55,393 nt of DNA. Origin: Oxalobacteraceae bacterium. Its GTDB lineage: Bacteria; Pseudomonadota; Gammaproteobacteria; Burkholderiales; Burkholderiaceae_D. The notes beneath the pieces were generated by a model. The model saw only the letters and a program-made list of their open reading frames with translations. It was not told the DNA's origin and ran no database searches. Where the stretch lies: positions 3,973-59,365 of the forward strand of contig DPRS01000027.1 of NCBI GenBank assembly GCA_003537575.1, read 5' to 3'. Positions 16,323 to 24,454 of the stretch are shown here, one piece after another. Each line of letters starts with the position of its first letter. Position 1 is the first letter of the stretch. A program made the position numbers and the translations under genes.

Positions 16323-17449
16323 TACTTGGTCTCCCTGGCGTCAAGCCAGGCGCCCTTGAGCGCCACCACGCCACTGACAGCGATCTGTTCGCCGGCTTTC
16401 AGCGGCCCCTGCACGCGCACGTGCTGACCTGCGCTGGCCAGCGTCTGTACCGCCCTGGCTTCGAAACCGCCAACGCTGCGCACGAACAGGTAGGCTTGCT
16501 TGCCGTCATACACCAGTGCCGACAGCGGCACATCCCAGCCGTCCTGCGCCGCCGCCCCCGGCAATTCGACCGTGACGAACTCGCCCGGATGCAGCTGATC
16601 GGCCTTGCCTTCGATGGCGGCGCGCAGCACCAGGGTCTGGCTGTTCGGCGACACCGTCACGCCCGTGCTGAGGATACGTGCGCTGATGCCGCGTCCGGGC
16701 ACGGTCACCCGGGTGCCAGCAGGCCAGCGCGAGCTTGACGTCGCCGGCAACTGAATCTCCAGCGCCAGGGTATCGGTCTGCGCCACATGCAGCAAGGCCG
16801 TTGCGGCATCGACCCGTTGTCCCGGCTTGACTGAAATCTTGGTCACGATACCGGCGCGCGGCGCGCTCAGGGTAATGCTGTCCTGCGGCTTGCCGGTGGA
16901 GGCGATGCGATCGATCTCCGCATTGGGCATGCCGGCCAGGCGCAGCGCAGCCTTCGCCTGGTTCAGTGCCGCCTGGTGTTCCGCCAGCGCAGCCTGCGCT
17001 TCCTGCAACCGGCGTTGCGGGATGATGCCTTCGTCGAACAGGGATTTTTCGCGTTGCACCGCCTGGCGCGCCAGTGTGGCGCGGGCGCTGGCTTGCAGCA
17101 ATTGCAGCTGCAACTGGCCAAGCTCCGGACTGGCGATGCGCACCAGCGGCGTGCCGGCACGCACGGCCTGATTGGGTTGAGCCAGCAATTGCGACACCAT
17201 GCCGGCCACCGGAGAACTGACCACCTGTTCAGCGCCGGAAGGCACGACTGCCTGCGCGGGATAGCTCGCCTTGACGGACTCTCCTTGCGCCTGCAGGGGC
17301 ATGGTCTGGATGCCGAGCGCGCGGATCTGGCTGTCGGCTACCGCCACCTTGACCGGTGCGGAGGGCGGCGCAGCCAGGGCTGCAGGGGTAAAAACGTAGT
17401 ACAGCATGGCGAATGCCAATGCTGTCAGCGGAAGAGATGGCTTTTTCAT
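16322..17449 (-). CDS. RND efflux periplasmic adaptor (membrane fusion protein, CusB/CzcB type)
   Basis: This is a 375-residue periplasmic protein with an N-terminal signal (cleavage after AALAA, near residue 27). A split lipoyl/barrel-sandwich domain (about 75-110 and 190-220) flanks an alpha hairpin of about 110-175. Beta-barrel and membrane-proximal domains follow. It would bridge the inner-membrane RND pump and the outer-membrane channel. No His-rich N-terminal metal motif like that of CzcB is seen. Its stop overlaps the pump start, so the two are translationally coupled. The gap of 142 bases before it holds the end of the small exported protein gene and no obvious terminator. Confidence 0.88.
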   Translation of the reverse strand: MKKPSLPLTALAFAMLYYVFTPAALAAPPSAPVKVAVADSQIRALGIQTMPLQAQGESVKASYPAQAVVPSGAEQVVSSPVAGMVSQLLAQPNQAVRAGTPLVRIASPELGQLQLQLLQASARATLARQAVQREKSLFDEGIIPQRRLQEAQAALAEHQAALNQAKAALRLAGMPNAEIDRIASTGKPQDSITLSAPRAGIVTKISVKPGQRVDAATALLHVAQTDTLALEIQLPATSSSRWPAGTRVTVPGRGISARILSTGVTVSPNSQTLVLRAAIEGKADQLHPGEFVTVELPGAAAQDGWDVPLSALVYDGKQAYLFVRSVGGFEARAVQTLASAGQHVRVQGPLKAGEQIAVSGVVALKGAWLDARETK

Positions 17450-17591
17450 CAGACGAACCTCGATATGTGTCTGTCAGCGTCGATATTGCCTTGCAGGCGA
17501 AATGAGGCGAAGATATCGCGCAAGGCAGTAGAAGAGAGGTTCGCGCGGCCGCCGAGCGATACAAGGCTCGAAGCTCAGCGCGATGCGCCAG

Positions 17592-17990
17592 TCAGGCGCG
17601 GTATGCGGCTATGGGGGGGCGAAACAGCGGTTCAGGGTCGGCTGCAAAGATAGCGCCTGAACGAACGGGAAAGTGGATTGTCCAGAAAGACAAATCGTGC
17701 AAGCCATCGGCAATGGCTGCCACGAGCAGTGGCTGAGCGGGATCGGCTGAATGCAGGAGCTTGTGCACGACATTGCTCATTGAGCCTGTTGTCGAGCCCC
17801 GGCCAGCATATTCGCCGTGCCCGCCCTGACTGACCTGCTGCAGGTCAGTCAGCTTGCTATAAGTGTTGCGGCTGTGCCCGGCATTCAAATCATGCGTCAG
17901 CCAGCTTGTGTTGAAAATATGCGTACCCAGACTCAGCATGAAAATACCGAGCATGATGCAAGAAACCATTCTTCGCGAAAAGGGACGCAT
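17592..17990 (-). CDS. Small exported protein preceding metal efflux operon (possibly CzcI-like)
   Basis: This is a 132-residue protein that I do not recognise firmly. It has a basic, hydrophobic N-terminus (MRPFSRRMVSCIMLGIFMLS) that could be a signal peptide or anchor. A histidine-containing region with no clear domain follows, and the C-terminus PEPLFRPPIA recalls small periplasmic proteins such as CzcI found before czc operons. It is the first gene of the minus-strand run leading to the adaptor, pump and channel, and so may be cotranscribed with them. An alternative start at the second methionine (MVSCIMLG) is possible. Confidence 0.55.
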   Translation of the reverse strand: MRPFSRRMVSCIMLGIFMLSLGTHIFNTSWLTHDLNAGHSRNTYSKLTDLQQVSQGGHGEYAGRGSTTGSMSNVVHKLLHSADPAQPLLVAAIADGLHDLSFWTIHFPVRSGAIFAADPEPLFRPPIAAYRA

Positions 17991-18086
17991 AGTAGTTTCA
18001 TTATATCAAATCCCGCCGCGGGTACCAGGTTCGGACCATTCGCGGTAAACTGATTACTCTGATATCGTTGTTGCCAGGTTTCTCCA

Positions 18087-18923
18087 TTGAACGCTTCCCT
18101 CTCCATCCTCGGCGCCGGCAAGGTCGGCAAATCCCTCGGCAAGCTGTGGGCAGGCAAAGCGGCGTTCAGCCTGCAGGACGTGTTCAACCGGTCTCAGGCA
18201 AGCGCGCAATCCGCCGTGGCATTCATTGGCGGCGGGCGCGCAATTAGCGATTACGCTGCCCTGCATGCCGCCGACATCTACCTGATCGCCACGCCCGACG
18301 ACCAGATCGCGGCAAGCTGCACGGCGCTTGCCCAGGCCGGCGTACTATCGTCGGCCAGCATCGTTTTCCACTGCAGCGGCGCCCTGCCCTCATCCATCCT
18401 GCAAGCCGCCATCGAGCAAGGTGCGGCGGTTGCCTCGATCCATCCGATCCGCAGTTTCGCCTCGCCCGCACGGGTGGTGCAGGATTTTTCCGGCACCTGG
18501 TGCGGCATGGAAGGCGACAGCCGCGCGCTCGACGTACTGGCGCCGGCCTTCACAGCCATCGGCGCCAGGATGGTCGTCATCGATACGGACGCCAAGATCC
18601 ATTACCATGCCGGCGCGGTGTTCGCCTGCAATTACCTGGTGACGCTGCTTGACGTCGCAGTGCAATCGTACGGGCGGGCGGGGATCGCACCGGATATCGC
18701 CTTGCAGATGATAGCGCCGCTGGTGCGGGAAACCGTGGAAAACGTTTTCAGGATCGGAGCGGAGACGGCGCTGACCGGACCGGTGGCGCGCGGCGACTTG
18801 GCCACCGCCAGCCGGCAGCAGCAGGCGGTGGCTGCAGCTGATGCCGCCCACGGCCAACTGTATGAAGAAATGATGCGGCTGACCGCCGATCTCGCCGCCC
18901 GGCGTCGCCCGTCCGCAAAGTGA
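18087..18923 (+). CDS. Rossmann-like and DUF2520 domain protein
   Basis: This 278-residue protein has an N-terminal NAD(P)-binding fold (LSILGAGKVGKSLGKLW, with GxGxxG at residues 8-13). A C-terminal all-helical DUF2520 domain, from about 130, has the family's HPIRSFASP and KIHYHAGAVFACNYLV motifs. It resembles ketopantoate-reductase and 6-phosphogluconate-dehydrogenase relatives, but the substrate is unknown. The start is a TTG at 18087, chosen because the Rossmann strand begins at residue 4 and no ATG lies nearby. It is followed 7 bases later by arfB and is divergent from the metal efflux operon. Confidence 0.82.
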   Translation: MNASLSILGAGKVGKSLGKLWAGKAAFSLQDVFNRSQASAQSAVAFIGGGRAISDYAALHAADIYLIATPDDQIAASCTALAQAGVLSSASIVFHCSGALPSSILQAAIEQGAAVASIHPIRSFASPARVVQDFSGTWCGMEGDSRALDVLAPAFTAIGARMVVIDTDAKIHYHAGAVFACNYLVTLLDVAVQSYGRAGIAPDIALQMIAPLVRETVENVFRIGAETALTGPVARGDLATASRQQQAVAAADAAHGQLYEEMMRLTADLAARRRPSAK

Positions 18924-18930
18924 GGCCGGC

Positions 18931-19341
18931 ATGTCGATTGCCCATCCTATCGTCATCCCGGAAAACGAGATCGAGCTCAGCCAGGTTCGCGCGCAAGGGC
19001 CGGGCGGGCAGAATGTCAACAAGGTTTCCAATGCCATCCACCTGCGCTTCGACATCCCCGCATCTTCCCTGCCGGAGCATTACAAGGAGCGGCTGCTGAA
19101 GCTGCGCGACCAGCGCATCACGCGCGACGGCGTAGTGGTCATCAAGTCGCAGCAATCGCGCAGCCTGGAAAAGAACAAGACCGAGGCGCTGCGCCGCTTG
19201 CATGAACTGGTCGAGAGCGTGTCGACGCTGCCGCCGGTGCGCAAGCCGACAAAACCTACGCGCAGTTCCCAATTGAAGCGCGTGGAGAGCAAGGTCACGC
19301 GCGGCAAGGTCAAGGCCCTGCGCGGCAGAATCATGGATTGA
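18931..19341 (+). CDS. arfB: Alternative ribosome-rescue factor ArfB (YaeJ), peptidyl-tRNA hydrolase
   Basis: This is a 136-residue release-factor homologue that frees ribosomes stalled on mRNA lacking a stop codon. The catalytic GGQ motif is at residues 25-27 within VRAQGPGGQNVNKV. The C-terminal tail (from about residue 105) is Lys/Arg-rich (KPTKPTRSSQLKRVESKVTR), the part that enters the empty mRNA channel. There is no codon-recognition domain, which separates it from RF1 and RF2. It lies 7 bases after the DUF2520 gene and is likely cotranscribed with it. Confidence 0.92.
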   Translation: MSIAHPIVIPENEIELSQVRAQGPGGQNVNKVSNAIHLRFDIPASSLPEHYKERLLKLRDQRITRDGVVVIKSQQSRSLEKNKTEALRRLHELVESVSTLPPVRKPTKPTRSSQLKRVESKVTRGKVKALRGRIMD

Positions 19342-19379
19342 GCGCGTTGCGTAATATCCAATCTACTTGATCGCCGCCA

Positions 19380-19408
19380 TTGTTGGGACGGCAATCCTCC
19401 GCTAGAAT
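19380..19408 (+). promoter_or_regulatory. Predicted sigma-70 promoter of alaC
   Basis: TTGTTG at 19380-19385 is separated by exactly 17 bases from TAGAAT at 19403-19408, 79 bases before the aminotransferase start. It is a reasonable housekeeping promoter. Confidence 0.5.
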
Positions 19409-19486
19409 CATTCGCGGAACATCCCGCAAGGGAAATCGCGTTCCAGCGTCGCTCGGACGGTTCCGGGCGCTTACGGAGAAAATTCA

Positions 19487-20680
19487 ATGGCTCAACCCCA
19501 GAAGCCGCGCAGCTTTGCGCGCATCAATCGCCTTCCCCCCTACGTTTTCAACATCACGGCCGAACTCAAGATGGCTGCGCGACGGCGCGGCGAAGACATC
19601 ATCGACCTGTCGATGGGGAACCCTGACGGCCCGACGCCGCAGCACATCGTCGACAAGCTGATCGATACCGTCAAACGTCCCGATACGCACGGTTATTCAG
19701 CATCGAAAGGCATTCCGCGCCTGCGCCGGGCGATCTCGCACTGGTATCGCGATCGCTACGATGTCGAAATCGATCCGGATTCCGAGGCGATCGTCACCAT
19801 CGGTTCCAAGGAAGGCCTGGCGCACCTGATGCTGGCCACGCTCGACCGCGGCGACACCGTGCTGGTCCCCAACCCCAGCTATCCGATTCACATCTGGGGT
19901 GCGGTGATTGCCGGCGCTCAAATCCGCTCGGTGCGCATGAGCCCGGAAGTGGATTTCTTCGCCGAGCTGGAACGCGCCATCCGCGAGAGCTATCCGAAAC
20001 CGAAGATGATGGTGCTGGGCTTTCCCTCCAATCCGACCGCGCAATGCGTCGAACTGGACTTTTTCGAGCGCGTCATCGCGCTGGCGAAACAGCACGACAT
20101 CCTGGTGGTGCACGACCTTGCCTATGCAGACATCGTCTATGACGGCTGGAAGGCGCCGTCGATTATGCAGGTCCCGGGCGCGCGCGAAGTCGCGGTGGAA
20201 TTCTTCACCATGTCCAAGAGCTACAACATGGCGGGCTGGCGCATCGGCTTCATGGTCGGCAACCACGAGCTGGTGACGGCGCTGGCGCGCATCAAGAGCT
20301 ACCATGACTACGGCAGCTTCACGCCGGTGCAGGTAGCGGCGATTGCGGCGCTCGAAGGCGACCAGGGCTGCGTGGAAGAAATCCGCGCGCAATACCAGAA
20401 GCGCCGCGATGTGCTGGTCAAGGGCTTGCATGAAGCGGGCTGGATGGTCGACAAGCCGAAGGCGTCAATGTATATCTGGGCGCGCATTCCGGAACAGTAC
20501 CGCCATCTCGGCTCGCTCGAGTTTTCCCGCCTGCTGCTGGAAAAGGCCAAGGTCTGTGTATCGCCGGGCATCGGTTTCGGCGAATACGGCGATGAATACG
20601 TGCGCATGGCGCTGATCGAGAACGAGGCGCGCATCCGCCAGGCGATCCGCGGCATCAAGGCGATGCTCAAGGAACGCTAG
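19487..20680 (+). CDS. alaC: Alanine aminotransferase AlaC-type
   Basis: This class I PLP-dependent aminotransferase of 397 residues is close to E. coli AlaC, which makes alanine from pyruvate and glutamate. K244 in MSKSYNMAGWRIGF is the PLP lysine. The NPDGPTP region near 45, NPSYPIHIWG near 129 and FPSNPTAQ near 179 are family motifs. A GGAG Shine-Dalgarno sequence lies just before the ATG. In many betaproteobacteria alaC heads a hom-thrC operon, but here it is alone and ends close to a minus-strand terminator. Confidence 0.88.
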   Translation: MAQPQKPRSFARINRLPPYVFNITAELKMAARRRGEDIIDLSMGNPDGPTPQHIVDKLIDTVKRPDTHGYSASKGIPRLRRAISHWYRDRYDVEIDPDSEAIVTIGSKEGLAHLMLATLDRGDTVLVPNPSYPIHIWGAVIAGAQIRSVRMSPEVDFFAELERAIRESYPKPKMMVLGFPSNPTAQCVELDFFERVIALAKQHDILVVHDLAYADIVYDGWKAPSIMQVPGAREVAVEFFTMSKSYNMAGWRIGFMVGNHELVTALARIKSYHDYGSFTPVQVAAIAALEGDQGCVEEIRAQYQKRRDVLVKGLHEAGWMVDKPKASMYIWARIPEQYRHLGSLEFSRLLLEKAKVCVSPGIGFGEYGDEYVRMALIENEARIRQAIRGIKAMLKER

Positions 20681-20684
20681 AAGT

Positions 20685-20721
20685 AAAAACCGGCCGCTGC
20701 CGCATGGCGGACAGCGACCGG
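20685..20721 (-). terminator. Terminator of the blh-DUF2892-AhpD-like operon
   Basis: A GC-rich stem (20690-20703 with 20707-20721, one bulge and one G-U type pair) is followed on the minus strand by TTTTT. It closes the minus-strand arm of the sulfide module, just after the AhpD-like gene. Confidence 0.7.
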
Positions 20722-20741
20722 CATGTTTGCCAGGCTTGCGC

Positions 20742-21101
20742 TCAGGCGGCGGCTTTGGAAAACTCCTCGAAAGCAGCCAGCGCATTGGCTGAAAACATCA
20801 GCGACGGTCCTCCTCCCATGTACACCGCCATTGCCAGGGCTTCCTCCAGCTCAGCCTTGGTGGTTCCAAGCTTGACCAGCGCCTGCGTATGGAAGCCGAT
20901 GCAGCCGTCGCAGCGCGCCGCCACGCCCAGGCTGAGGGCAATCAGCTCCTTGGTTTTCTTGTCCAGCGCGCCGGCGCGGCTGGCAGCCTTCCCCAGGTCG
21001 TTGAATCCCTTCATGACTTCGGGAAGATCATCACGCAGCACTCCCAGGTTTTTGCTGATGTTCTGCGTCAGCTCGCGGTAATTCACGGTGAATTCACTCA
21101 T
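20742..21101 (-). CDS. Carboxymuconolactone decarboxylase / AhpD-like protein
   Basis: This is a 119-residue all-helical protein of the CMD family. The redox motif CDGCIGFH (C64, C67, H71), with E52 upstream, matches the AhpD-type CxxC-x3-H peroxidase or disulfide-reductase site, not the true decarboxylase. It lies after blh and a DUF2892 gene in the same minus-strand unit and before a terminator. The context suggests a thiol-redox job in sulfur stress, for example resolving persulfides or disulfides. That role is inferred and not shown. Confidence 0.85.
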   Translation of the reverse strand: MSEFTVNYRELTQNISKNLGVLRDDLPEVMKGFNDLGKAASRAGALDKKTKELIALSLGVAARCDGCIGFHTQALVKLGTTKAELEEALAMAVYMGGGPSLMFSANALAAFEEFSKAAA

Positions 21102-21134
21102 GACTCGGCTCCGGATGGGTCAAAGAAAATCCGT

Positions 21135-21326
21135 TCAGCGCTTCAGCGGACAGGTGTTCAGGCCAATCAGCTTGTACGCCGGGCAACGGCTGAAGAGGCC
21201 GGTAGCCAGCGGCACCACGCCGATCCAGCCCCATACGCCAATCGCACCTGCCAGGGTGGCGCCGATCAGGGCCAGACCTGCGATGATACGGATGATGCGG
21301 TCGAAGCCGCCTACGTTTGCTTGCAT
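21135..21326 (-). CDS. DUF2892 (YgaP transmembrane-type) small membrane protein
   Basis: This 63-residue protein begins MQANVGGFDRIIRIIAGLAL. It has two hydrophobic helices (about 9-28 and 32-48) and the conserved C-terminal segment FSRCPAYKLIGLNTCPLK. DUF2892 also forms the membrane domain fused to rhodanese in YgaP, a sulfur-handling protein. Here it is free-standing between blh and the AhpD-like gene. Its two C-terminal cysteines (about C49 and C60) could act in sulfur transfer, but that is inference. Confidence 0.85.
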   Translation of the reverse strand: MQANVGGFDRIIRIIAGLALIGATLAGAIGVWGWIGVVPLATGLFSRCPAYKLIGLNTCPLKR

Positions 21327-21382
21327 GTTTTTCTCCTACCTGATTAAAAAAAATACCGCTTCAAAAATTGTTCGTTATCCCG

Positions 21383-22243
21383 TCACAGCGCATTGATGGG
21401 AATCTTGAAATAACTTACGCCATTGGCCTCCGGCGGTGGCATTTCGCCCGCGCGGATGTTGACCTGGATTGCGGGAAGAATCAGCACCGGCATATCGAGG
21501 GTAGCGTCACGCGCCTGGCGCATCGCCACGAATTGTTCTTCCGTGACACCGTCGTGCACGTGGATGTTGCTGCGCCTCTGCTCGGCCACGCTGGTTTCCC
21601 AGGCCGGTTCGCGCCCGGCGGGCGGATAATCGTGGCACATGAACAGCCGCGTTTCGTCCGGCAGCGACAGCAGCTTGCGGATCGAGCGGTACATGGCATG
21701 CGCATCGCCGCCCGGAAAATCGCACCGGGCAGTGCCCACATCAGGCATGAACAGCGTATCGCCGACAAAGACCGCATCGCCGACCTTGTAAGCCATGTCG
21801 GCCGGCGTGTGACCAGGCACGAACAGCACTTCCGCATCTAGCTTGCCGATCCTGAAGCGCTCGCCCTCCTTGAAGAGGTAGTCGAACTGGCGGCCATCGA
21901 CGGAGAGATCTTCGCCCAGGTTGAAGATTTTTTTGAACACGCCCTGCACAGTGCGGATGTGTTCGCCGATGGCGATCTTGCCGCCCAGCTGCTGCTTGAT
22001 AAAATGCGCCGCTGACAGATGATCGGCATGGGCATGGGTCTCGATGATCCATTCCAGATGCAAGCCCTGCGCCCGCAGGTAGTCCACCACCTGCTGTGCC
22101 GACACCGTGCTGGTGCGGCCTGCCTTGGGATCGTAATCCAGCACCGGATCGATGACGGCAGCCTGGCCGCCTGGCTCGTCGTACACCACATACGTGATGG
22201 TGCCGGTCACCTTATCGAAAAAGGATGCAATCTGTGGATGCAT
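21383..22243 (-). CDS. blh: Blh-type metallo-beta-lactamase (persulfide dioxygenase-like)
   Basis: This 286-residue protein has the HAHADH metal motif with H70, H72, D74 and H75, and the later PGHTPADMAY and FVGDTLF motifs of the glyoxalase II/ETHE1 group. The C-terminal extension after about 220 (SNIHVHDG, then PAIQVNIRAG) is typical of Blh from bigR operons. Such enzymes oxidise glutathione persulfide to sulfite. It is the first gene of the minus-strand arm, divergent from the BigR-like repressor. The sulfite produced would be removed by the TauE/SafE exporter in the opposite arm. Confidence 0.87.
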   Translation of the reverse strand: MHPQIASFFDKVTGTITYVVYDEPGGQAAVIDPVLDYDPKAGRTSTVSAQQVVDYLRAQGLHLEWIIETHAHADHLSAAHFIKQQLGGKIAIGEHIRTVQGVFKKIFNLGEDLSVDGRQFDYLFKEGERFRIGKLDAEVLFVPGHTPADMAYKVGDAVFVGDTLFMPDVGTARCDFPGGDAHAMYRSIRKLLSLPDETRLFMCHDYPPAGREPAWETSVAEQRRSNIHVHDGVTEEQFVAMRQARDATLDMPVLILPAIQVNIRAGEMPPPEANGVSYFKIPINAL

Positions 22244-22280
22244 GCTGGCACTCCTTGTTGTGCACTTCGTTCTATTGATT

Positions 22281-22306
22281 TATATTTTATCTTAGTATAT
22301 ATTATA
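22281..22306. promoter_or_regulatory. AT-rich imperfect dyad, candidate BigR operator
   Basis: A 26-base, almost entirely A/T segment between divergent blh and the repressor is an imperfect palindrome, with about 18 of 26 positions symmetric. BigR binds AT-rich dyads that overlap divergent promoters, so this is the natural operator for both arms. Confidence 0.6.
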
Positions 22307-22338
22307 GTCAAGTGAATTTTTTGAATATCGGAGAATCG

Positions 22339-22668
22339 ATGGAAAACGCGCATCCTGACCTGGATATCGAACGCATGCGGGTCGCTGCCGATCGTGCAAG
22401 CGACGTGCTGCATGTCCTTTCCAATCCGGATCGTCTGCTGTTGCTATGCCAACTCAGCCAAGGTGAGCAATCGGTCAGCGAACTGGAAGAGTTGCTCGAT
22501 ATCCGTCAGCCAACTCTGTCGCAGCAATTGGGCGTATTGCGCAACGATGGCTTGGTTACGACGCGCCGAGATGGCAAGCGTATCTACTATTCGGTTGCAG
22601 ATACAAAAGTATTGACCCTGCTAAATGTGCTGTATGACTTGTACTGCCCTGTAAAGATGGCAGGCTGA
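22339..22668 (+). CDS. bigR: BigR/SqrR-type ArsR-family persulfide-sensing repressor
   Basis: This is a winged-helix repressor of 109 residues. Cysteines C37 (LLLLCQLSQGE) and C103 (LYDLYCP) sit 66 residues apart, the same spacing as C42 and C108 in Xylella BigR. There they form a disulfide or polysulfide bridge that releases DNA. The recognition region IRQPTLSQQLGVLRNDGLV is typical. The ATG at 22339 has GGAG in good position. A GTG 27 bases upstream is in frame but lacks a Shine-Dalgarno sequence. It is the first gene of the plus arm and should repress both arms. Confidence 0.88.
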   Translation: MENAHPDLDIERMRVAADRASDVLHVLSNPDRLLLLCQLSQGEQSVSELEELLDIRQPTLSQQLGVLRNDGLVTTRRDGKRIYYSVADTKVLTLLNVLYDLYCPVKMAG

Positions 22669-22669
22669 T

Positions 22670-23107
22670 ATGAATATGGACTGGAATCATTTCACACCCT
22701 GGACAGCGCTCCTGGGCGGCATGCTTATCGGGCTTGCCGCAGCAGGCTTTGTGCTGGTCAATGGCCGTATCGCCGGCATCAGCGGCATCCTCGGCGGCTT
22801 GCTTGGCACCAGGCCCGGACCCGACTGGTCCTGGCGCATCGCCTTCATCGGCGGATTGGTCATCGCGCCGCTCGCCTATCAATTGTTCGCGGCACTGCCG
22901 CCGGCGCAAATCGAGGCCGGCTGGCCCGTTCTTGTGATTGCCGGACTGCTGACAGGGATTGGCACCCGCTATGGCTCCGGCTGCACCAGCGGCCATGGCG
23001 TCTGCGGACTTTCGCGCTTGTCGCCGCGCTCGCTGGTCGCCACCCTGAGCTTTATGGGCGCCGGTTTCGCCACGGTTTTCGTGATCCGCCATCTTTTCGG
23101 AGCCTGA
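22670..23107 (+). CDS. YeeE/YedE (DUF395) family membrane protein, first half
   Basis: This 145-residue membrane protein has about four hydrophobic segments. The cysteine-containing motif GTRYGSGCTSGHGVCGLSR matches the thiosulfate-transport YeeE family. With the next gene it forms a split pair (PmpA/PmpB type) that together resemble one full YeeE. A role in moving thiosulfate or another sulfur species across the inner membrane is inferred from the family and the operon. It begins 1 base after the repressor stop, so it is tightly coupled. Confidence 0.85.
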   Translation: MNMDWNHFTPWTALLGGMLIGLAAAGFVLVNGRIAGISGILGGLLGTRPGPDWSWRIAFIGGLVIAPLAYQLFAALPPAQIEAGWPVLVIAGLLTGIGTRYGSGCTSGHGVCGLSRLSPRSLVATLSFMGAGFATVFVIRHLFGA

Positions 23108-23111
23108 TGCG

Positions 23112-23546
23112 ATGAATACCCTGTTTGCGTTCGTATTCGGCCTGCTGTTCGGGATCGGCATGATCGTCGCCGGCATGGCCAATCCCGCCAAGGTGCTTGG
23201 CTTTCTCGATCTGGCCGGGCTGTGGGACCCTTCTCTCGCGCTGGTGATGGGCGGCGCCGTTGCGACTGCAACCGGCGCCTTCGCCCTGGCCAGGCGCCGT
23301 CCCCGATCCCTGCTGGGATTTCCCATGCAGATGCCGAACGCACGGCATATCGACAAGCGCCTGGTAGGCGGCAATCTGCTGTTCGGCGTCGGCTGGGGCC
23401 TGGCCGGCATCTGTCCTGGCCCCGGCCTGGTCTTGCTCGGCGCCGGTGCCAGCGAAGGCCTGATTTTCGTCGCCGCCATGGCGGCGGGCATGGCGATTTT
23501 CGAACTTATCGAACGCAGTCGCGCCAAACCCGTGCCGGCGGCATGA
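23112..23546 (+). CDS. YeeE/YedE (DUF395) family membrane protein, second half
   Basis: This 144-residue membrane protein has the paired motifs FGIGMIVAGMANPAKVLGFL (residues 13-32) and GVGWGLAGICPGPGLV near 95, the second conserved cysteine block of YeeE. It follows the first half by 4 bases and overlaps the TauE/SafE gene by four (ATGA). The two halves probably assemble into one sulfur-compound channel. Confidence 0.85.
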   Translation: MNTLFAFVFGLLFGIGMIVAGMANPAKVLGFLDLAGLWDPSLALVMGGAVATATGAFALARRRPRSLLGFPMQMPNARHIDKRLVGGNLLFGVGWGLAGICPGPGLVLLGAGASEGLIFVAAMAAGMAIFELIERSRAKPVPAA

Positions 23547-24337
23547 GCATTACCCTCATCCTCGGCGTCCTGATCGGCGCCGTGCTCGGCTTGACCGGCG
23601 CCGGCGGCGCCATCCTGTCGGTGCCGGCGCTGGTGTTCAGCCTCGGCTGGAGCATGCAGCAAGCCGCGCCGGTTGCCTTGGTCGCGGTAGCGATCGGCGC
23701 CGGCATCGGCGCCGCCGAAGCGCTGCGTCATGGCCTGGTGCGCTACAAGGCAGCCTTGCTGATGGCGACGGTCGGCGCCCTGCTCACTCCCTTGGGCATC
23801 CGCCTGGCGCAAGTCATGTCGCAGACCTGGCTGATGGTGCTGTTTGCCCTGGTCATGCTGCTTTCCGCCGCGCGCCAGGTCTTGCAAAAAAGCGGCAATG
23901 CGGACGAGACGCTGGCGCCGCGCAAGGCTGGCTGGGTCAACCCGGAAACCGGGCGTTTTCACTGGAACTGGCCCACCGCCTTGCTGCTCTCGGTCATCGG
24001 CGCCATCACCGGCTTTCTTGCCGGCCTGCTGGGAGTCGGGGGCGCTTTTGTGATGGTACCGCTGCTGCAGCGTTTCACGAATGTCTCGATGCATGGCGTG
24101 GTCGCCACGGCCTTGATGGTCACGGCGCTGGTCAGCGCCGGCGGCGTCGTCAGCGCCCTGCAGCATGGCGCAGTGCTGCCGGCCGACGTTACGCCCGCCT
24201 TCGCGGCTGCCATCGCCATCGGCATGGTCGGCGGACGTATGCTATCCAGGCGCGTATCCGGCCGGCAGGTGCAACTTGGCTTTGCCGCCATCCTCGTTGC
24301 GGTCGCCGCCATCATGCTGGCAAAGGCGCTGGCCTGA
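23543..24337 (+). CDS. TauE/SafE family sulfite exporter-like permease
   Basis: This is a 264-residue inner-membrane protein with eight likely helices and the repeated glycine-rich motifs of the family (GLTGAGGAILSVPAL near 16-30 and FLAGLLGVGGAFVMVPLL near 155). In bigR operons such proteins remove the sulfite made by persulfide oxidation. The ATG at 23543 overlaps the previous stop codon. The frame stays open far upstream, but that part is the shadow of the YeeE gene. A strong terminator follows at 24371. Confidence 0.86.
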   Translation: MSITLILGVLIGAVLGLTGAGGAILSVPALVFSLGWSMQQAAPVALVAVAIGAGIGAAEALRHGLVRYKAALLMATVGALLTPLGIRLAQVMSQTWLMVLFALVMLLSAARQVLQKSGNADETLAPRKAGWVNPETGRFHWNWPTALLLSVIGAITGFLAGLLGVGGAFVMVPLLQRFTNVSMHGVVATALMVTALVSAGGVVSALQHGAVLPADVTPAFAAAIAIGMVGGRMLSRRVSGRQVQLGFAAILVAVAAIMLAKALA

Positions 24338-24370
24338 CGGGGCTGCCCCGCCCGTATTGACGAGGCAAGA

Positions 24371-24401
24371 AAAAGGGGACGATCAGTTCGTCCCCTTTTT
24401 T
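24371..24401. terminator. Strong bidirectional intrinsic terminator
   Basis: A perfect 12-bp stem (AAAAGGGGACGA with TCGTCCCCTTTT) and a 5-base loop is preceded by an A-run and followed by a T-run. It ends the plus arm of the sulfide module and can serve the convergent minus-strand gene as well. Confidence 0.9.
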
Positions 24402-24454
24402 CTGTCCGTTCGAAAATTAGCCTATGAAACCGGGCCTATCTGTTACCGCAGTGC

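Noticed and set aside
22556..24166. Long open frame on the minus strand opposite the YeeE and TauE genes
   Set aside because: It is antisense to three well-supported membrane protein genes. Its product is low-complexity Ala/Gly/Gln/Asp-rich, as expected for a GC3-driven shadow frame.
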